In this document: piece after piece, positions 11,099 to 22,880 of the stretch
Numbering within the stretch: the first letter of the stretch is position 1
How the letters are laid out: every line of letters starts with the position of its first letter
Assembly: GCF_032062135.1 (NCBI RefSeq)
Contig: NC_092868.1
Location: 46,413,103 to 46,477,102 of the forward strand
Reading direction: 5' to 3'
DNA from: Pyxicephalus adspersus
Taxonomy: Eukaryota; Chordata; Amphibia; Anura; Pyxicephalidae
DNA length: 64,000 nt
Made by a program: the position numbers and the translations under genes
Notes under the pieces: generated by a model
The model's input: only the letters and a program-made list of their open reading frames with translations
The model's database searches: none
What the model was told of the DNA's origin: nothing

Positions 11099-12740
11099 CA
11101 CGGGTGACCAACCTACGGCCAGCAGGCCACATCCAGCCAGTACAGATGCCATATCCGGCCCTCTCCTCACTCCCTCTCTGCTCTCTGTGTTTGTTGTTCC
11201 ATGGGGGATGGGGCGCTTGCATCCCCTATGTTTCTCTATGAGATTGTGCAAGCAGGAGAGGAAGGTTCCTGAGCATGCTCAGTGTGAGCCCTCCGAGAGT
11301 GGGCGTGTCCTATAAACCTGGGAATCAGCTGTGGCTGCTCTCCGCCCACATTGTACTGTGAGATAATCCCAGCAGCAGCATGAGAGCTGTGTCTAAGTCC
11401 ATGCAGCTTTCATTATCCCCATGTATAAACCTTCATATCTCCTTCATCGATTGTCATGGAAATGTGAAATTTTCAGGGTACACAGGGGACCCTAAGAGCT
11501 TTGGTGCCCCAAATATATACTTGCTCATTCACAAACATGAAGGCTGAGTTTAGACTGGGGACGAGGTAGTGCTACTATAACCCCTTCCTCGTATCATAGA
11601 ACCCTGCCTAAGTGGAGATGCTCAATACTACTCACTGCCGCCTGGAGTCAAATCTGCAGGCACTGAGGTGCGAGGGACTTAGTGGCTGGCAAGCTGCCTG
11701 TTACACATAGATGACCACTTACCTCCTCTGAACCCTAACTTCTCTGGAACAGAGAGATGTTGGCCACTAGAAATATGGGAGTCAGTAGGAAATGCCTTTT
11801 GTGCCCCCCCAATAAAATGTTATAGCCATATTATTATGCTACCTTGTCACAGCTATCCTCTTACTCTCTATGAACCCCAATTTCTCTGTAAGAAAAGATA
11901 ACTACAAGTGCAGGACTCTGTGAGCAGGGATCAATATATGACCGGCCAGCACTGTATGATAGCTTTAGTTTTGTAACTTTCATTAATAAAATGTCACAGT
12001 AATAAAATGAGCATCAATGGTGAGTGCAGAAATTGTTGATTTGTTATTCCTTTTTTTGGTGCATGTACATTACAGTAACTAGAAACATTTTTAATTAAAA
12101 CTGTTCTAGTTTTAAACAACCATCTTAAACCTCCTAAGCGGTAATCCCGAGTGTGACTTCGGGGTTACTTTAACCTGAAAAAAAACACACTTACCTTGCT
12201 CCATTACTGTCCCCCAGCGTCCTGCTAATCCCCGCAGGTTCTGGGGACACATCTGCCTCTTCCGATCTCCAGTAAGCAAATGCAGAGCTGAGATCAATGG
12301 GGTTTTCTGTGACGTCGGTGCGGCCGGGAATTAGCGACGGCAAATTCAAAATCACTTTGCATTGGATTTAATACAAAATAGCTGTATTGAGTCCAATACA
12401 AAGAAATATTCATATAATATCTATATAATTATATATATTATTATATGCTGCTATACAGTTATATTACATGTCAAACTATACATTTTTTTTATTTATTTTA
12501 ATTTATTTTAAGTTTATTGTTAAATTTATTACCTATTGCACATATTTTGGTGAGTTTTGCCTAAGAATTTTAGCCTACAATGTAAAATAAATTTCCATGC
12601 AAAAAAAATGTATCACTTTTTGCAAGGAAATTTGGACAGAATCAGACTGCTAGGGGGGTTAATGTTTGTTTGCATTATGGCCTGCAAGTTTTATATCAAT
12701 GTCAGAGCAGCCCCAGATGAAAAAAGGTTGGGCACCACTG
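11099..12740. mobile_element. hAT-type DNA element with 8-bp target duplication
   Basis: Terminal inverted repeats CACGGGTGACCAACCT (left) and AGGTTGGGCACCACTG (right), flanked by ACCTAAAC (11091-11098) and ACCTAGAC (12741-12748), an 8-bp duplication with one change. Length 1642 bp, of which 538 bp is a later piggyBac-type MITE (12125-12662). The interior has no recognisable transposase, so it is a non-autonomous or decayed element. Confidence 0.85.
12125..12662. mobile_element. piggyBac-type MITE, copy 1 (nested in hAT)
   Basis: Flanked by TTAA on both sides (12125-12128, 12659-12662). Ends read ACCTCCTAAGCGGT and GACTGCTAGGGGGG, matching the CCTCCCTAGCGGT terminus of the other copies here. 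The left subterminal region has CGAGTGTGACTTCGGGGTTA, shared with the copies at 17406 and 32937. No coding capacity. TTAA duplication with CC..GG ends points to piggyBac mobilisation. Confidence 0.85.
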
Positions 12741-12749
12741 ACCTAGACC

Positions 12750-13666
12750 ATACATAAGTAGTTTTAGTTTACATGCAAATAAAATGACATACAAATTGCT
12801 CAGTGGTAAATTTTCCTACACTGTGGTAATATTCCTGGAGGGGAATGGAGGAAGAATTTAAAAATAAGAATTTGCTGCTGAGGAGTTACTTGATGAGAGT
12901 AGAATTTACCAAGAATCACAGGAGCCTATTATCCAACAGGTGCATAGCAGCGACATTTCACAGCAGTCATTATACATTATTTAATCATTGAAAATAATCA
13001 ATTTTACACAGTTAAAATAGCATCAAGATTTATAAAGTTCATGTAAAATGAACCTGGAGAGAAATTGTGCATCAAAAATTCAACCTGAAGTGCACAGATT
13101 TGCTTTAGACTAGAAAACACTTTAACGTCTCACTTACTTACACACAGACATACATGTTTTCTCCACCAGTAGCACAGTATATACCCGATTGGTATTTAGT
13201 TTTGCTGCATTTCATTGTACACTTATTAATGTATCATAAACAAAATGTCGAGTGTTTGGTATTGTACAAAACCATAGAAAATGATAAGAAAAAAAGAAAG
13301 GTTCTAGATTTCTTTTTTATTGTTTAAATGTAATGTAAAAGTTGCATGCATTTCTTCCTATTCATCCTAATTATATCACACTTTAAGTTTTTAGTAGATA
13401 GTCATAGATGAATAGCTTTTGGTACTATCAAGTACTCACTTCATATATTTGACTGGAACTCTGAAACTGACAGTAAGGTAGAATAGAATTATATTTGTAT
13501 TATTTACTTGTTTTTTTAAACTATTTTCCATGCACAATGTTTTATTGATGGCTTATATTTGCTTTAATGGAAACTCCTGATTAATAAATAAAATATTAGG
13601 TTTATATTCATTAATATAATAACATATAAAAATAATAATATATTAAAATAATAATTATATTAAACA

Positions 13667-13709
<43 letters not shown>

Positions 13710-14210
13710 ATAATATTAATAATATTAATGCATTAAGGAACATAATCTACAACCCTTACTTACCCTTACTAACATTTTGTCCAGCTTGTGATTACCATCT
13801 GTTTAAGTAGCTTTAGGTTTAAATATAAAAACAAAATATATTTTAAATAAAAATAATAGGATGTAACAGATCTAAATGATATAGGAAAATGTCTGATAAT
13901 GCTTAGCACAATGTGTAGTTATACTATTCTGGCCCTTAGAGAATGTCCTTGGAACAGTGCCTGGAGTTACAAGTTTGCCATTCTTTATTTTCAAACAAGT
14001 AAAGTCAGCTGTGAAATGTGCAGCAAAAGTAGTAAACTAGTTAGCTGGCACAAACTATACTGATCCGGTACACAAATGCGTAAGACAAAATAACAATATT
14101 GATAAAAACATTTCTGCATTTTGTTAAATGAAGCAACCACAAATTTTGCTCAATACTGAATACATTTTTGCTCTTGTGAAGCCAACCCAAATTAAAGACA
14201 GTTAAATTCT
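12750..14210. other. Intergenic, AT-rich
   Basis: Contains the AAT microsatellite; otherwise nothing recognised. Confidence 0.6.
13665..13705. repeat. (AAT)n microsatellite
   Basis: About thirteen uninterrupted AAT units inside a longer AT-rich stretch (13600-13730). Confidence 0.95.
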
Positions 14211-14214
14211 CATT

Positions 14215-14412
14215 GGTTCTGCTTTACTAAAGCTCTCATCAATGAAGCTGGGTGACACAGCAACCCTGGAATGGATTTCTTCAAAGTCATTTGCAATTTG
14301 CTAGCAAATGTTTTGTATCCTTGACCAGATCCATTTCAGGTGTTCAGGATAACCCAGCTTCACTGATAAAAGTGTATTCTCTCTGGTCTTGGAGAGAATA
14401 TTAAATCAAGCC
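14215..14412. repeat. Palindromic frog repeat
   Basis: Two halves that are near reverse complements (GAAGCTGGGTGACACAGCAA on the left, GGATAACCCAGCTTCACTGA on the right) around TTGCTAGCAAATGTTTTG. Long hairpin MITE type; see the copies at 32598 and 62795. Confidence 0.8.
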
Positions 14413-15241
14413 CATCGGCAAGGAACGGTTTAGGGATGTAGACAATAAAATGTACAACGGACACATTTTTTTTCATAAAAAAATGATATTTGCAAAGAAT
14501 TTAGTGCTATATAATCACCTGAATTATAATATTTTGTATTGAAATATTTTGCATTTTTTCTATGAACTATTCCACTGAGTAGATTTTTTTGTTTTCATTT
14601 TCATTACATTGGTAACATTTTAAATATTTTCTACGGTCTTTTCCATGACCAGAACCCCATTTGTGAGCTTCCTGTAGTTTCTTGAGAATCCCCTTGGCCA
14701 CTGTTGGTTTGCTGCTGGTCTTGATGAACCACCTTCTAGACCACAGATCATTTGGGGCACTTTGCTATACCCGTATAACCCCTAAATTATCATCACTTCC
14801 TTGGGTATGATGCAACAATCTTTGCACTTTGGATTGGGGGATTTTTGGCCATTCTGCTATTTAAATCCTTCCAAGCTCAGTCAGATTTAATCTGAGATCC
14901 TGAGCCCCGTTGAACAGATTTTCATTGAGGATATTTTTGTACTTTGCTCCCTTCAGCTTTCTCTCAACCCTGACCAGTCCCTGATGCTAAGAACACCCCT
15001 ACATCTTAATGCAACCACCACCATGCTTCACAGTTCGGATGGTATTGGGTAGGTCACAAGCTGTGCCTAGTTTCCTCCAGACATAACATTTAGAATTGAG
15101 GCCAAACCATTCAGTCTTGATTTCATTAGACCAGAAAATCTTGTTCTTCACAGTCTGAGAGTCCCTCAAGTGCCTTTTATGCAAACTCCAATGTGTTTTG
15201 GACTAAGAAAAGGCTTTAGTCTAGCCACTCTGCCTTAAAGC

Positions 15242-15918
15242 TGTTAGCACTGCAGGCCGTGGCGGCGCCACTGCTCCTAATCGCAGGCACGGGCGCAGGG
15301 TCCTATCTCTCAGGTAATCCACTACCTGTCTTCCATGTCAGTGTTTCTTTCATGCTGAGACTTGCTCTGGTGTGGGTGTGTCTCTGAGGTAACACACACA
15401 CGCCCTCTGTTTCCTTCAGCCTATGGCTGATGCCCTGCAGGTATTTAAAGGCACTTCCTACCACAGGAAGTTGCCTGAGCAATCTCTGGCTTACCTGCAT
15501 TACTCTCACTGCTAAGGTGTTTTGTTTGTCTGCTCTGCTGTGTACCGAACCTTGCCTTCGTTTATTGGACTCTGCCTGTTTGCTGCCTGACCCTGACCTT
15601 GGAATTCGTTTCTGGACTTTGCCTGTTTGCTGCCTGACCCTGACCTTGCAATTTGTTTCTGGACTTTGTCTGTTTGCTGCCTGTCCCTGACCTTGGAATA
15701 CATTCTTGGACTTTACCTGTTACCGCCTGGTCCTGACTCCTGTGGTCAGCTGCCACTGGCCTGGGGATTGCTCTGGAGTGGCACCTGGCAGCTACCCCGC
15801 AGCCCAAACCTATCCTCACCCTCAGAGGCTCTAGTGAAGACCTGGTAGCTGCTTAGTCACGCCCCTCTGGAGTGTACCCGGTCAGTGGCACAGTGGGTCC
15901 ACACCCGCTTGCATAACA
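15242..15918 (+). mobile_element. Solo LTR of a Ty3/gypsy-like retrotransposon (677 bp)
   Basis: Starts TGTTA and ends TAACA, a 5-bp inverted terminal pair, and is flanked by the 5-bp direct duplication AAAGC (15237-15241 and 15919-15923). The interruption lies inside a Tc1 relic whose two halves join exactly when it is removed. No internal gag or pol remains, so it arose by LTR-LTR recombination. Orientation is uncertain; plus is chosen from the order of the internal minisatellite by analogy with similar LTRs. Contains about three copies of a roughly 50-bp minisatellite (15565-15715). Confidence 0.9.
15565..15715. repeat. ~50-bp minisatellite inside the solo LTR
   Basis: Three imperfect units each containing TGCCTGTTTGCTGCCTGACC and a TTGGAAT/CTGGACTT part. 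Repeats such as this are frequent in LTRs; the frames that read through it on both strands are not genes. Confidence 0.9.
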
Positions 15919-16229
15919 AAAGCCTAGATCCAGGGAGGGCTGCAGTTATGGTTTTTCTTTTAGAACTTAGTCTCATATCCACATATGTTTTCTGGAGCTC
16001 AGTCAGAATACCCGCCAGGTTCTTGGTCACCTCTCTTAATAAAACCTTCTTTCTCAATTACTTAGTTTAGCCAGGGGCCAGCTCTTTATGAAAATTATGA
16101 AGGCCACTGTACTCTTGGGAATACCAAGTACCTTCAGAGCAGCAGAAATTTTTGTAGCTCTCCCCAAATCTGTGATTTGCAACAATTCTGTCTCATTTTC
16201 CACATGTTGGTTCCTAAAATGTTAAAACA

Positions 16230-17400
16230 ATTGAATAAAGTATGTGGATTTATTTGGATTATTGTATTTCTTTTATTTGATTCCTGTAGAATCCCAATAT
16301 ATATCGTTGTTCTGTATACCAGGGAACTGATATAATTGTTTCTAACACTATAGGATTATTAAGGACAATTCAGTTCTGAAGAATGGGGCCCTTTAGATTG
16401 GCTGTTCTACTGAAAGCTAGAAAAGATGTAACAATAATAACTATTAATCTGGTGTTCTCTTCCGTCCATTAGAGCAACGTAACAAAAAAAAGCTGATTTT
16501 CTGTTAGGGAGGTTTTTCTTACAAAAGAACATGTTCCTTTGCCCTGAATGGCCTTGGATAAATTCCTTAGACATAAGAACAATATGGTAGGCTTTTGCCT
16601 TACTATGTACTTTAAGTGAACAATATAAAGGGTGTATAAAAGAACATATTTTTGTGCAACAACATATACATATGCAATGTAAAAGTATTCTTTAGTCACA
16701 ACGACTTGAAGAAGTCATGGAAGAGCCTCTCCTATTGTGGTATTCCGCTTAGATTACAATGATTGTGTTTATAACAGAGACAAAACTGTGCTGCTCTACT
16801 CTAAAATTAGGTTTAAAAGACACAAAAGAGAATAAACTGCAGAATATAGCTGCAGCCATTGGGTTAAGCTTATGGTTAAAAAAGATTTCTTCCTCCATAT
16901 AATGGAGATTGATTTGCAAAATCAATACTTTTTTGGTGTAGCAAATCATTGTTAGTATACAGGAAGATTCAGACTTGCTTTGGGATCAAGCGATTCTGTG
17001 TGGTTGCTGATGGCAAGGTGCCAGTTGCCCAGTCATTGGCACTGCAACGCTGGTTTTTAAAGAACCAGTGTCTGCACGTTTGACAGCTGGCGGCAGTGAG
17101 TGGTACCGAACCGCTCACTGCAGCCCATTCGTTCTCTATGGAACTGTCACCTGGAGAAGTTAGAGGTAGCATCTCTCGAGAGGCAGTGGCTCCCTGGCAC
17201 AAGGACGCACCACAATCTGATGGCCAGTTTCCAATCTCATGGCTATAGCCTAAATATACCAAAGATAACACCCCTGCTTTTAACAAACAAAACATGTTTT
17301 TACACTATGGTATGAATGGACACCAGGTTTAGTAAGAGTGAAGCCATAAAAAAGAAGAAGCCATGTGTTTTACTGTAATAGTAGCTCCGATTACCCAGAA
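16230..17400. other. Intergenic, nothing recognised
   Basis: A GC-richer patch at 17000-17215 may be a repeat, but I cannot assign it. Confidence 0.55.
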
Positions 17401-17407
17401 AATGCAA

Positions 17408-17950
17408 ATAACCTCCCTAGTGGTTCATTTCTTTCCGGTTTTTTATGTTTAAAAGTGGTACATTGTTTTTCATGAAAATTTATTTTACAGTATAATATAT
17501 TAGTATGAGTATAATAAAGTTTGAAACACAAAATCATGTAAAAATAATAAATTGAATAAATTAAAAAATCTATATATTAAAAAAAATACATATTATACTC
17601 ATACTATTATATATACTGTAAAATAAATGTTCTTGAAAACAATGTACTGCTTTTACACATATAAATCCAATGTATTGCATTCAATACAGTTTTTTTGCAT
17701 TGAATGCAATACAGATGGTTTTTGAATTTCCCGCCCCGCCGGCAATGTACACATGCACTGACATCACTGGGAACTCCCCTGTGACTCATAGGGTGCAGAA
17801 GCCGGCCGGAGAAAGAAGAAGAAAGAACACAGAGATCGCAGCGATGGACGACACGGGACGCCGGCTGATTAGGCAAGGCTCTATTTACTATTACCTTCCA
17901 TAGGTTTACCTACCCCGAGTGTGACTCGGGGTTACCGCTAGGGAGGTTAA
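17408..17950. mobile_element. piggyBac-type MITE, copy 2
   Basis: Left end ATAA-CCTCCCTAGTGGTT (target site mutated from TTAA), right end ACCGCTAGGGAGG-TTAA (17947-17950). Subterminal arms of about 55 bp (around 17465-17520 and 17590-17642) are near reverse complements, and the right side carries GAGTGTGACTCGGGGTTACC. No coding capacity. Confidence 0.85.
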
Positions 17951-17954
17951 TGCA

Positions 17955-18885
17955 TGATGTCATTGTTGTTGAGTAGATGATGTCTGATGTTCTTTTTCAT
18001 GTTATGCAAGAGTGGTCTATAGAAAGTACCATAGTGATCATTAGTGTTAGTATTAGTATCACATAAGGATGAAGAATTCCCAGCAGAGAGCAGTCCACAG
18101 TATCTTTGTGCTGTCCTTTGGAAAAGAGATGGATTTATGCTCACCAAGTAACTTGAATACCACTTTTGAGCTAAGTTTCTGAACCTTGTACGAAGGTCTG
18201 GACTGGATTTGTACAAAAGAATGACTAAAAATTTACAGAAAACTGAAAAAAAACTCTGGTCTTAAGTTGAGAAATTCTTTATTACCAACCCCTGGGAGAT
18301 TGTTGTTTGCCCAACAAAACATATTACCACAATTTAAAACAATAATAATGGGGAGACAAGTTAGTAGGTAACACTACAAAAAAAGACCTTGCCAGGGCAA
18401 AGAGAGGAATTATCTGCCCCCCATCCATCCACTTATTTTCATTATATGATAAAACAGTAGGAGAAATCTGGCCAGTGGTTGTTTTGTGATACTTAGACCC
18501 TGGTTGCCCACTTGTTCTTAACCAGTGTAAATCTATCACGGTATTGAACAATATCAATATGGCCTTACTCTTCCCACTTTTTACTAACCTTTATTAAAAA
18601 AGATAAATTTTGACTAGAGTTTGGCTATTAGGTAGCAAACATCTTTAAGGTTGTGGGCACTACTGTAGTTAGCGGTGGTGAGGGATTTAGTGGTGGAGTG
18701 TAGTAAGGTGAGGAGGCAAAGTGGCCCCCAAGCCAAGGGCAAGCCAACCTTATACAGGGTCCAGTTAGCTTTAGTTAGAGACAAGTTCATTCTTGGTAAA
18801 CTTTGGCGGAGGAGCACTTTGTGACAATGGTGATTGGTGTTGACTTGGACACACATTCTGAGTCCATGACCTACTCATCAGAAAT
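17955..18885. other. 3' flank of OR pair member A
   Basis: From about 18650 it matches the 3' flank of member B (27210-27290 and 27705-27740): AGCGGTGGTGAGGGATTTAG and TGGTGATTGGTGTTGACTTG here. Confidence 0.65.
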
Positions 18886-18891
18886 TGCCTC

Positions 18892-19836
18892 TCACATTTT
18901 AGTTGAGGCCAAAATCTGTTGAAATAACTTCCTAGCTGCAATTTTAACTTCCTTATTTCGAAGGCTATAAATAAAAGGGTTCAACAATGGAGCTACAACT
19001 GTGTACATAACAGCTACCATCTTGTCTTCATCACTTCCATAACTTGATTTGGGCCTCATATACATGAAGAAGACAGAACCATAAAAGATTGAAGACACTA
19101 TTAAGTGAGAAGTGCAGGTCGAAAAGGCTTTTTTTCTTCCAGAAGTTGAATGAATTTTCAGAATTGTTAATATTATCTTAACATAAGAGATTACAGTCAA
19201 TATAACTGAACCAGAAGTCATTCCACCACCAAAGATGAATACAATAAGTTCATTGAGCCACGTGTCTTTGCAAGCTAATGTCAATAATGCAGGAACATCA
19301 CAAAAGAAGTTGTTAAGTTTATGAGATTTGCAAAACGGAATCAAGAATGTTAATGTAGTGTGTAATAAAGCATTGGAGGCTCCAATAATCCATGATCCGG
19401 CTATAAGTCGAATACAGGTTATCTTGTTCATAATGACAGTGTACAAAAGCGGTTGGCATATGGCATTATATCGATCATACGACATGGCAGCAAGAATATA
19501 AAACTCAGTCCCGGCCAAAAACACGACACTGTACAGCTGCGCAATGCAGCCATAAAAAGAAATCGCTCTACACTCCGACAAGAAACCCGACAATAGTTTG
19601 GGAGTAGTTGATGAAACATAAACAATTTCTAAAGCAGAGAAGTTAGCCAAAAAGAAGTACATGGGATGCTGGAGATTCAGACTAAAGTTATAGGCCAGTA
19701 TAATGAAAATGTTTCCGGCCAACGTAATGATGTACATGCATAAAAAAACAATAAAAAGAAAAATTTTAACTTCTCGAATTTCAGAAAGTCCTGCAAGGTA
19801 AAAGTTTGTTTTGAAATTGTGAGTTTGATTATTCAT
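18892..19836 (-). CDS. Olfactory receptor, class II, tandem-pair member A
   Basis: Intact odorant GPCR of 314 residues. Seen: N3-Q-T glycosylation site; GN at 41-42; HPMYFFLANFS in loop 1/TM2; MSYDRYNAIC at 118-127, with Ser replacing the usual Ala before the YDRY; KKAFSTCTSHLIV; PLLNPFIYSLRN near the C-terminus. The start is the ATG at 19836, which sits 14 bases after a CTTTACAG acceptor (exon from about 19850); the frame is open a little further upstream, but that part would be intron. It is the closest relative in the window of the gene at 27766-28734: the 14-base leaders differ at only two positions, the acceptors align, and 3' flanking DNA is also shared. A tandem duplication is therefore clear. 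Confidence 0.97.
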   Translation of the reverse strand: MNNQTHNFKTNFYLAGLSEIREVKIFLFIVFLCMYIITLAGNIFIILAYNFSLNLQHPMYFFLANFSALEIVYVSSTTPKLLSGFLSECRAISFYGCIAQLYSVVFLAGTEFYILAAMSYDRYNAICQPLLYTVIMNKITCIRLIAGSWIIGASNALLHTTLTFLIPFCKSHKLNNFFCDVPALLTLACKDTWLNELIVFIFGGGMTSGSVILTVISYVKIILTILKIHSTSGRKKAFSTCTSHLIVSSIFYGSVFFMYMRPKSSYGSDEDKMVAVMYTVVAPLLNPFIYSLRNKEVKIAARKLFQQILASTKM

Positions 19837-20116
19837 TGTTGCACTTTGTTCTGTAAAGAAAAATAATAATATATTCAATACTTATTCACTGGTACCCTAA
19901 TTAAGGTATGTTTGAAACCAATCAATTTCCCCTTTATCATAGTGAAACATTTGAAAGAAAGCTAATATAAAGATTGCAATATCTAATCTTGTGCAATGAA
20001 AATTTAAAAATATTTACACTGCAAAGAATATACAATTAAATGAATGGAAAGGAAAAAAAGTTTTTGCTTGCACTTGATTGGGTGATTGAAGCCAAAACAG
20101 TTTCATTGGTATAGGC

Positions 20117-20387
20117 CAGCTTTTCTCAACCTTTGTGGAAGCCTTGAAACAATTTCAGTTCTTTTGAACCCTTAATATAATTTTTATATTCACAGCTCAC
20201 AGTACGTTAGCATGGTGGTCACTGGGAAGAATACATCCTAAATTGCTGGCCACTTGGATGAATGTCACCCTTACAGATAACCAAAAAGATCATTAGTGTC
20301 AGTGAAAACTGACCTGAAAGGTCCAAAATGCACATGGCCCAAGGAACTTCTAGCAACCTCTGGAAGAACCCTGGTCGTGAAACCCTG
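20117..20387. mobile_element. hAT MITE, TTTCTCAACC family, copy A
   Basis: 271 bp flanked by a perfect 8-bp duplication GTATAGGC (20109-20116 and 20388-20395). Left end CAGCTTTTCTCAACCTTTG; right end AACCCTGGTCGTGAAACCCTG. Internal GACCTGAAAGGTCC and CACTTGGATGAATGTCACCC match, in inverse order, parts of copy B at 34255. Non-coding. Confidence 0.9.
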
Positions 20388-20399
20388 GTATAGGCAATG

Positions 20400-22840
20400 A
20401 TAGGGAATGTACCTGGATTTTAGTAGTGCTCATCCACAAAGAAACTCAGTGATTTTATGTTTTTTGCAAGACGCTCACTGACTCTTGTAAAAAAATCCTT
20501 TAAAGACAAGTAACCCATAGCAGAGTTACCTAAAACAAATATCCAAGGAATAAAACGAAAAAGAGAGCCAAACCAACAGTAATTGAGTCTAAATAGGCTT
20601 TAATCATTCATCATGTGATCATACTACTCCCCAGTTACAGAGCATAATGTAGACCTAAATCTGTCATTTTTTTATTCTCATATAAACGAAATGCTTGCTG
20701 TTTGCCATATTTCAGGGCACCTCTGAGTTTAGTATTAATCTGAAATGTTTGTAGTTAGTATTATTTCTTATTAGAAGAATTGCCTTGATGCTTCTGCACT
20801 GTTAGGACAATGATATAGAGAAAGCGATACTTGAACAGCACTGCTTAATATGTTGGCACTATATAAATCCTGTTTATTAATAATAATGATTTTAGGAAAG
20901 TCTGAAGCACAATTTTTGGATTAAATAAAGTAAAAAAAATGTAGTCTTTACTTACTTTATCCTGACTTTATCATAATAAAAAAATGCAGAAATGGGCTAA
21001 ATGTGGGTATAATTCAGAAAATACAAATACAATATTGCAGAGATAGTATATAAAGTATCAGGTTTCTAACATTAGTCAATTCAGCTGGTCTTTTGTTTTA
21101 AATCTATATACTGATTATAATGGAGTTGTTTTATATTCTATCAACACACAAGGACTGGCATGACTTTTACCCAACATAAAATGATGTTTTGCGAATCAGT
21201 AGTTTAAATCTATTGTTTAAAGAACAATCATTACGATCCAGATTTCATCATTCTTGTTTCCATAAAATTTCCCTGGACAAAAAGATGACTATTTAATGGA
21301 ATTCAACTGAAAATCAATATGTGAAATTTTTAGACGTTTCAACACAGTTTCAAGGCAGTGCACAACAAGTGGAGTAAAACCAATTTTGTACAGCAACCTA
21401 ATTCATAAATCCCTATTACATAAATCATGGAAGTCCTAATACAATTCTGGTAATGTAAATGAAAAGTTCTTGCAAGATAGATCTGACTCAGATGATTGCA
21501 AAATTGTCAAGATTGGTTTGCAAATATTGGAGGAGCTGGACTTAAAAACTGTGGCAAAATCTTTGCTGTATTTTAATAATTAAGTACCTGGCTTTGTTCT
21601 TTATTTCTTGAAAAATCTTCTTTATTGTATTTGATTAGACAAAAAATTGCTGGGGAATAATATTAGGTATACATTCATAAAGCACAGCGGTTGCACTGAC
21701 AACACAGCATCTGGGTCTGAATTTTTATAACCAATATACCATCCATTGAGAATTTTTGAGTCTCCTTGGTTTCGAATCCCAGAGTACAATGTACAATCAT
21801 TTCTTTTTTATTTTTTTGTTTTAAGTCATTTAGTCATTAATATATGTGAGCATTTCAAAATTAAATCAGCACATGGGAGAATATTGGGAATAAACTAACA
21901 TTTTACTATATTATCATTGGCAGAAAACTATGTGAAGGCTATATTTACTATGAGGTGTTTTGGGGCAACATATAAAAGAAAAATGCAATGAGTATAAACA
22001 TGTGCAAATTCTTGTGTATTTTATTTAATATTCTTTTTCCTCCTGGCCACTTCAAAATGTTTTTACAAAAAAACTAGTTATGAAGACAATGGTTGTTGAA
22101 AACTATGGAGATGAACAACAGGCAACATACCCTACATTTTTTTCCATCTTTATTCATTTTTATAAATTTGTATAGTTGAATATTAAATGTATTGGGGTTT
22201 TGTCCTTTATAGCTGAATTCCCGTATTGCTTTTTTTACAATATACCATTGGGAGTGTGACTCCATCAATTGTTTTTGTTAAAGTTTCAATCAATCAGTGA
22301 TTGAGAAGGTGCCAGAGGATGGGAAAAAATTTGGTATGCACCCCACTAAAGTATAATAAATAAATTATTGGCCCAGAGAAATGGGCTTTACTTCATGCAT
22401 GTACCATATATCTAATAAAAAACATGCTTTTTTCCATTTTTAAAATAAAAAAAAGGTTTAACAAAAACAATTTACTTATCTGACCCATAATTAAATACAT
22501 TTACACATCCATATCAGTTAGTCCTAACAAGCACTTTGTGGGGAGTCATTGGTAGCAAAAGTTACACATGAAAACATAAAAAAAAACCTTTACACCAGAG
22601 CATATGCCATGAAGATCAAATCTTCACAGCATTTTCCTAGTGCTAATAATTTATTTCTTTGTTAAGTTAACTTAACTTAACTTGCTGAGTTCAGTTTCGA
22701 CATTTTTTAAATAGGGATTTTTCCAGAGCTATTTCACTAATATTTGAATAATAATTATAAAAGTCGGCATGGGAGAACTAGACAAGGCTGTCAACTCTTA
22801 AGGGGACTTCAGATCAGTAGCGTCAGAATTGGCAGCTCAA
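20400..22840. other. Intergenic, mostly unrecognised
   Basis: A SINE tail remnant lies at about 20835-20890 (TTAATATGTTGGCACTATAT). The rest is AT-rich without signature. Confidence 0.55.
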
Positions 22841-22880
22841 TACAGGAAGTTCTGAGCACCCTTCTCTGTAAAGAGAAATA

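Larger units (their letters stand above)
14825..16225 (-). mobile_element. Tc1-like transposon relic, split by a solo LTR
   Basis: Minus-strand Tc1-family transposase relic. The coding sense is recognised in pieces: TTTTCATTGAGGATATTTTT (about 14920), CACCACCATGCTTCACAG (about 15017), GTCTGAGAGTCCCTCAAG (about 15156), GTTCTTGGTCACCTC (about 16018) and CAGAGCAGCAGAAATTTTTG (about 16135). Removing the LTR at 15242-15918 and one AAAGC restores a continuous match across the junction. Heavily decayed, no open frame. Confidence 0.85.

Noticed and set aside
15430..15850. Cys/Leu-rich frames and regularly spaced repeats that might suggest a CRISPR or a secreted repeat protein
   Set aside because: They are the minisatellite inside a solo LTR; units are adjacent without spacers and the host is a vertebrate.
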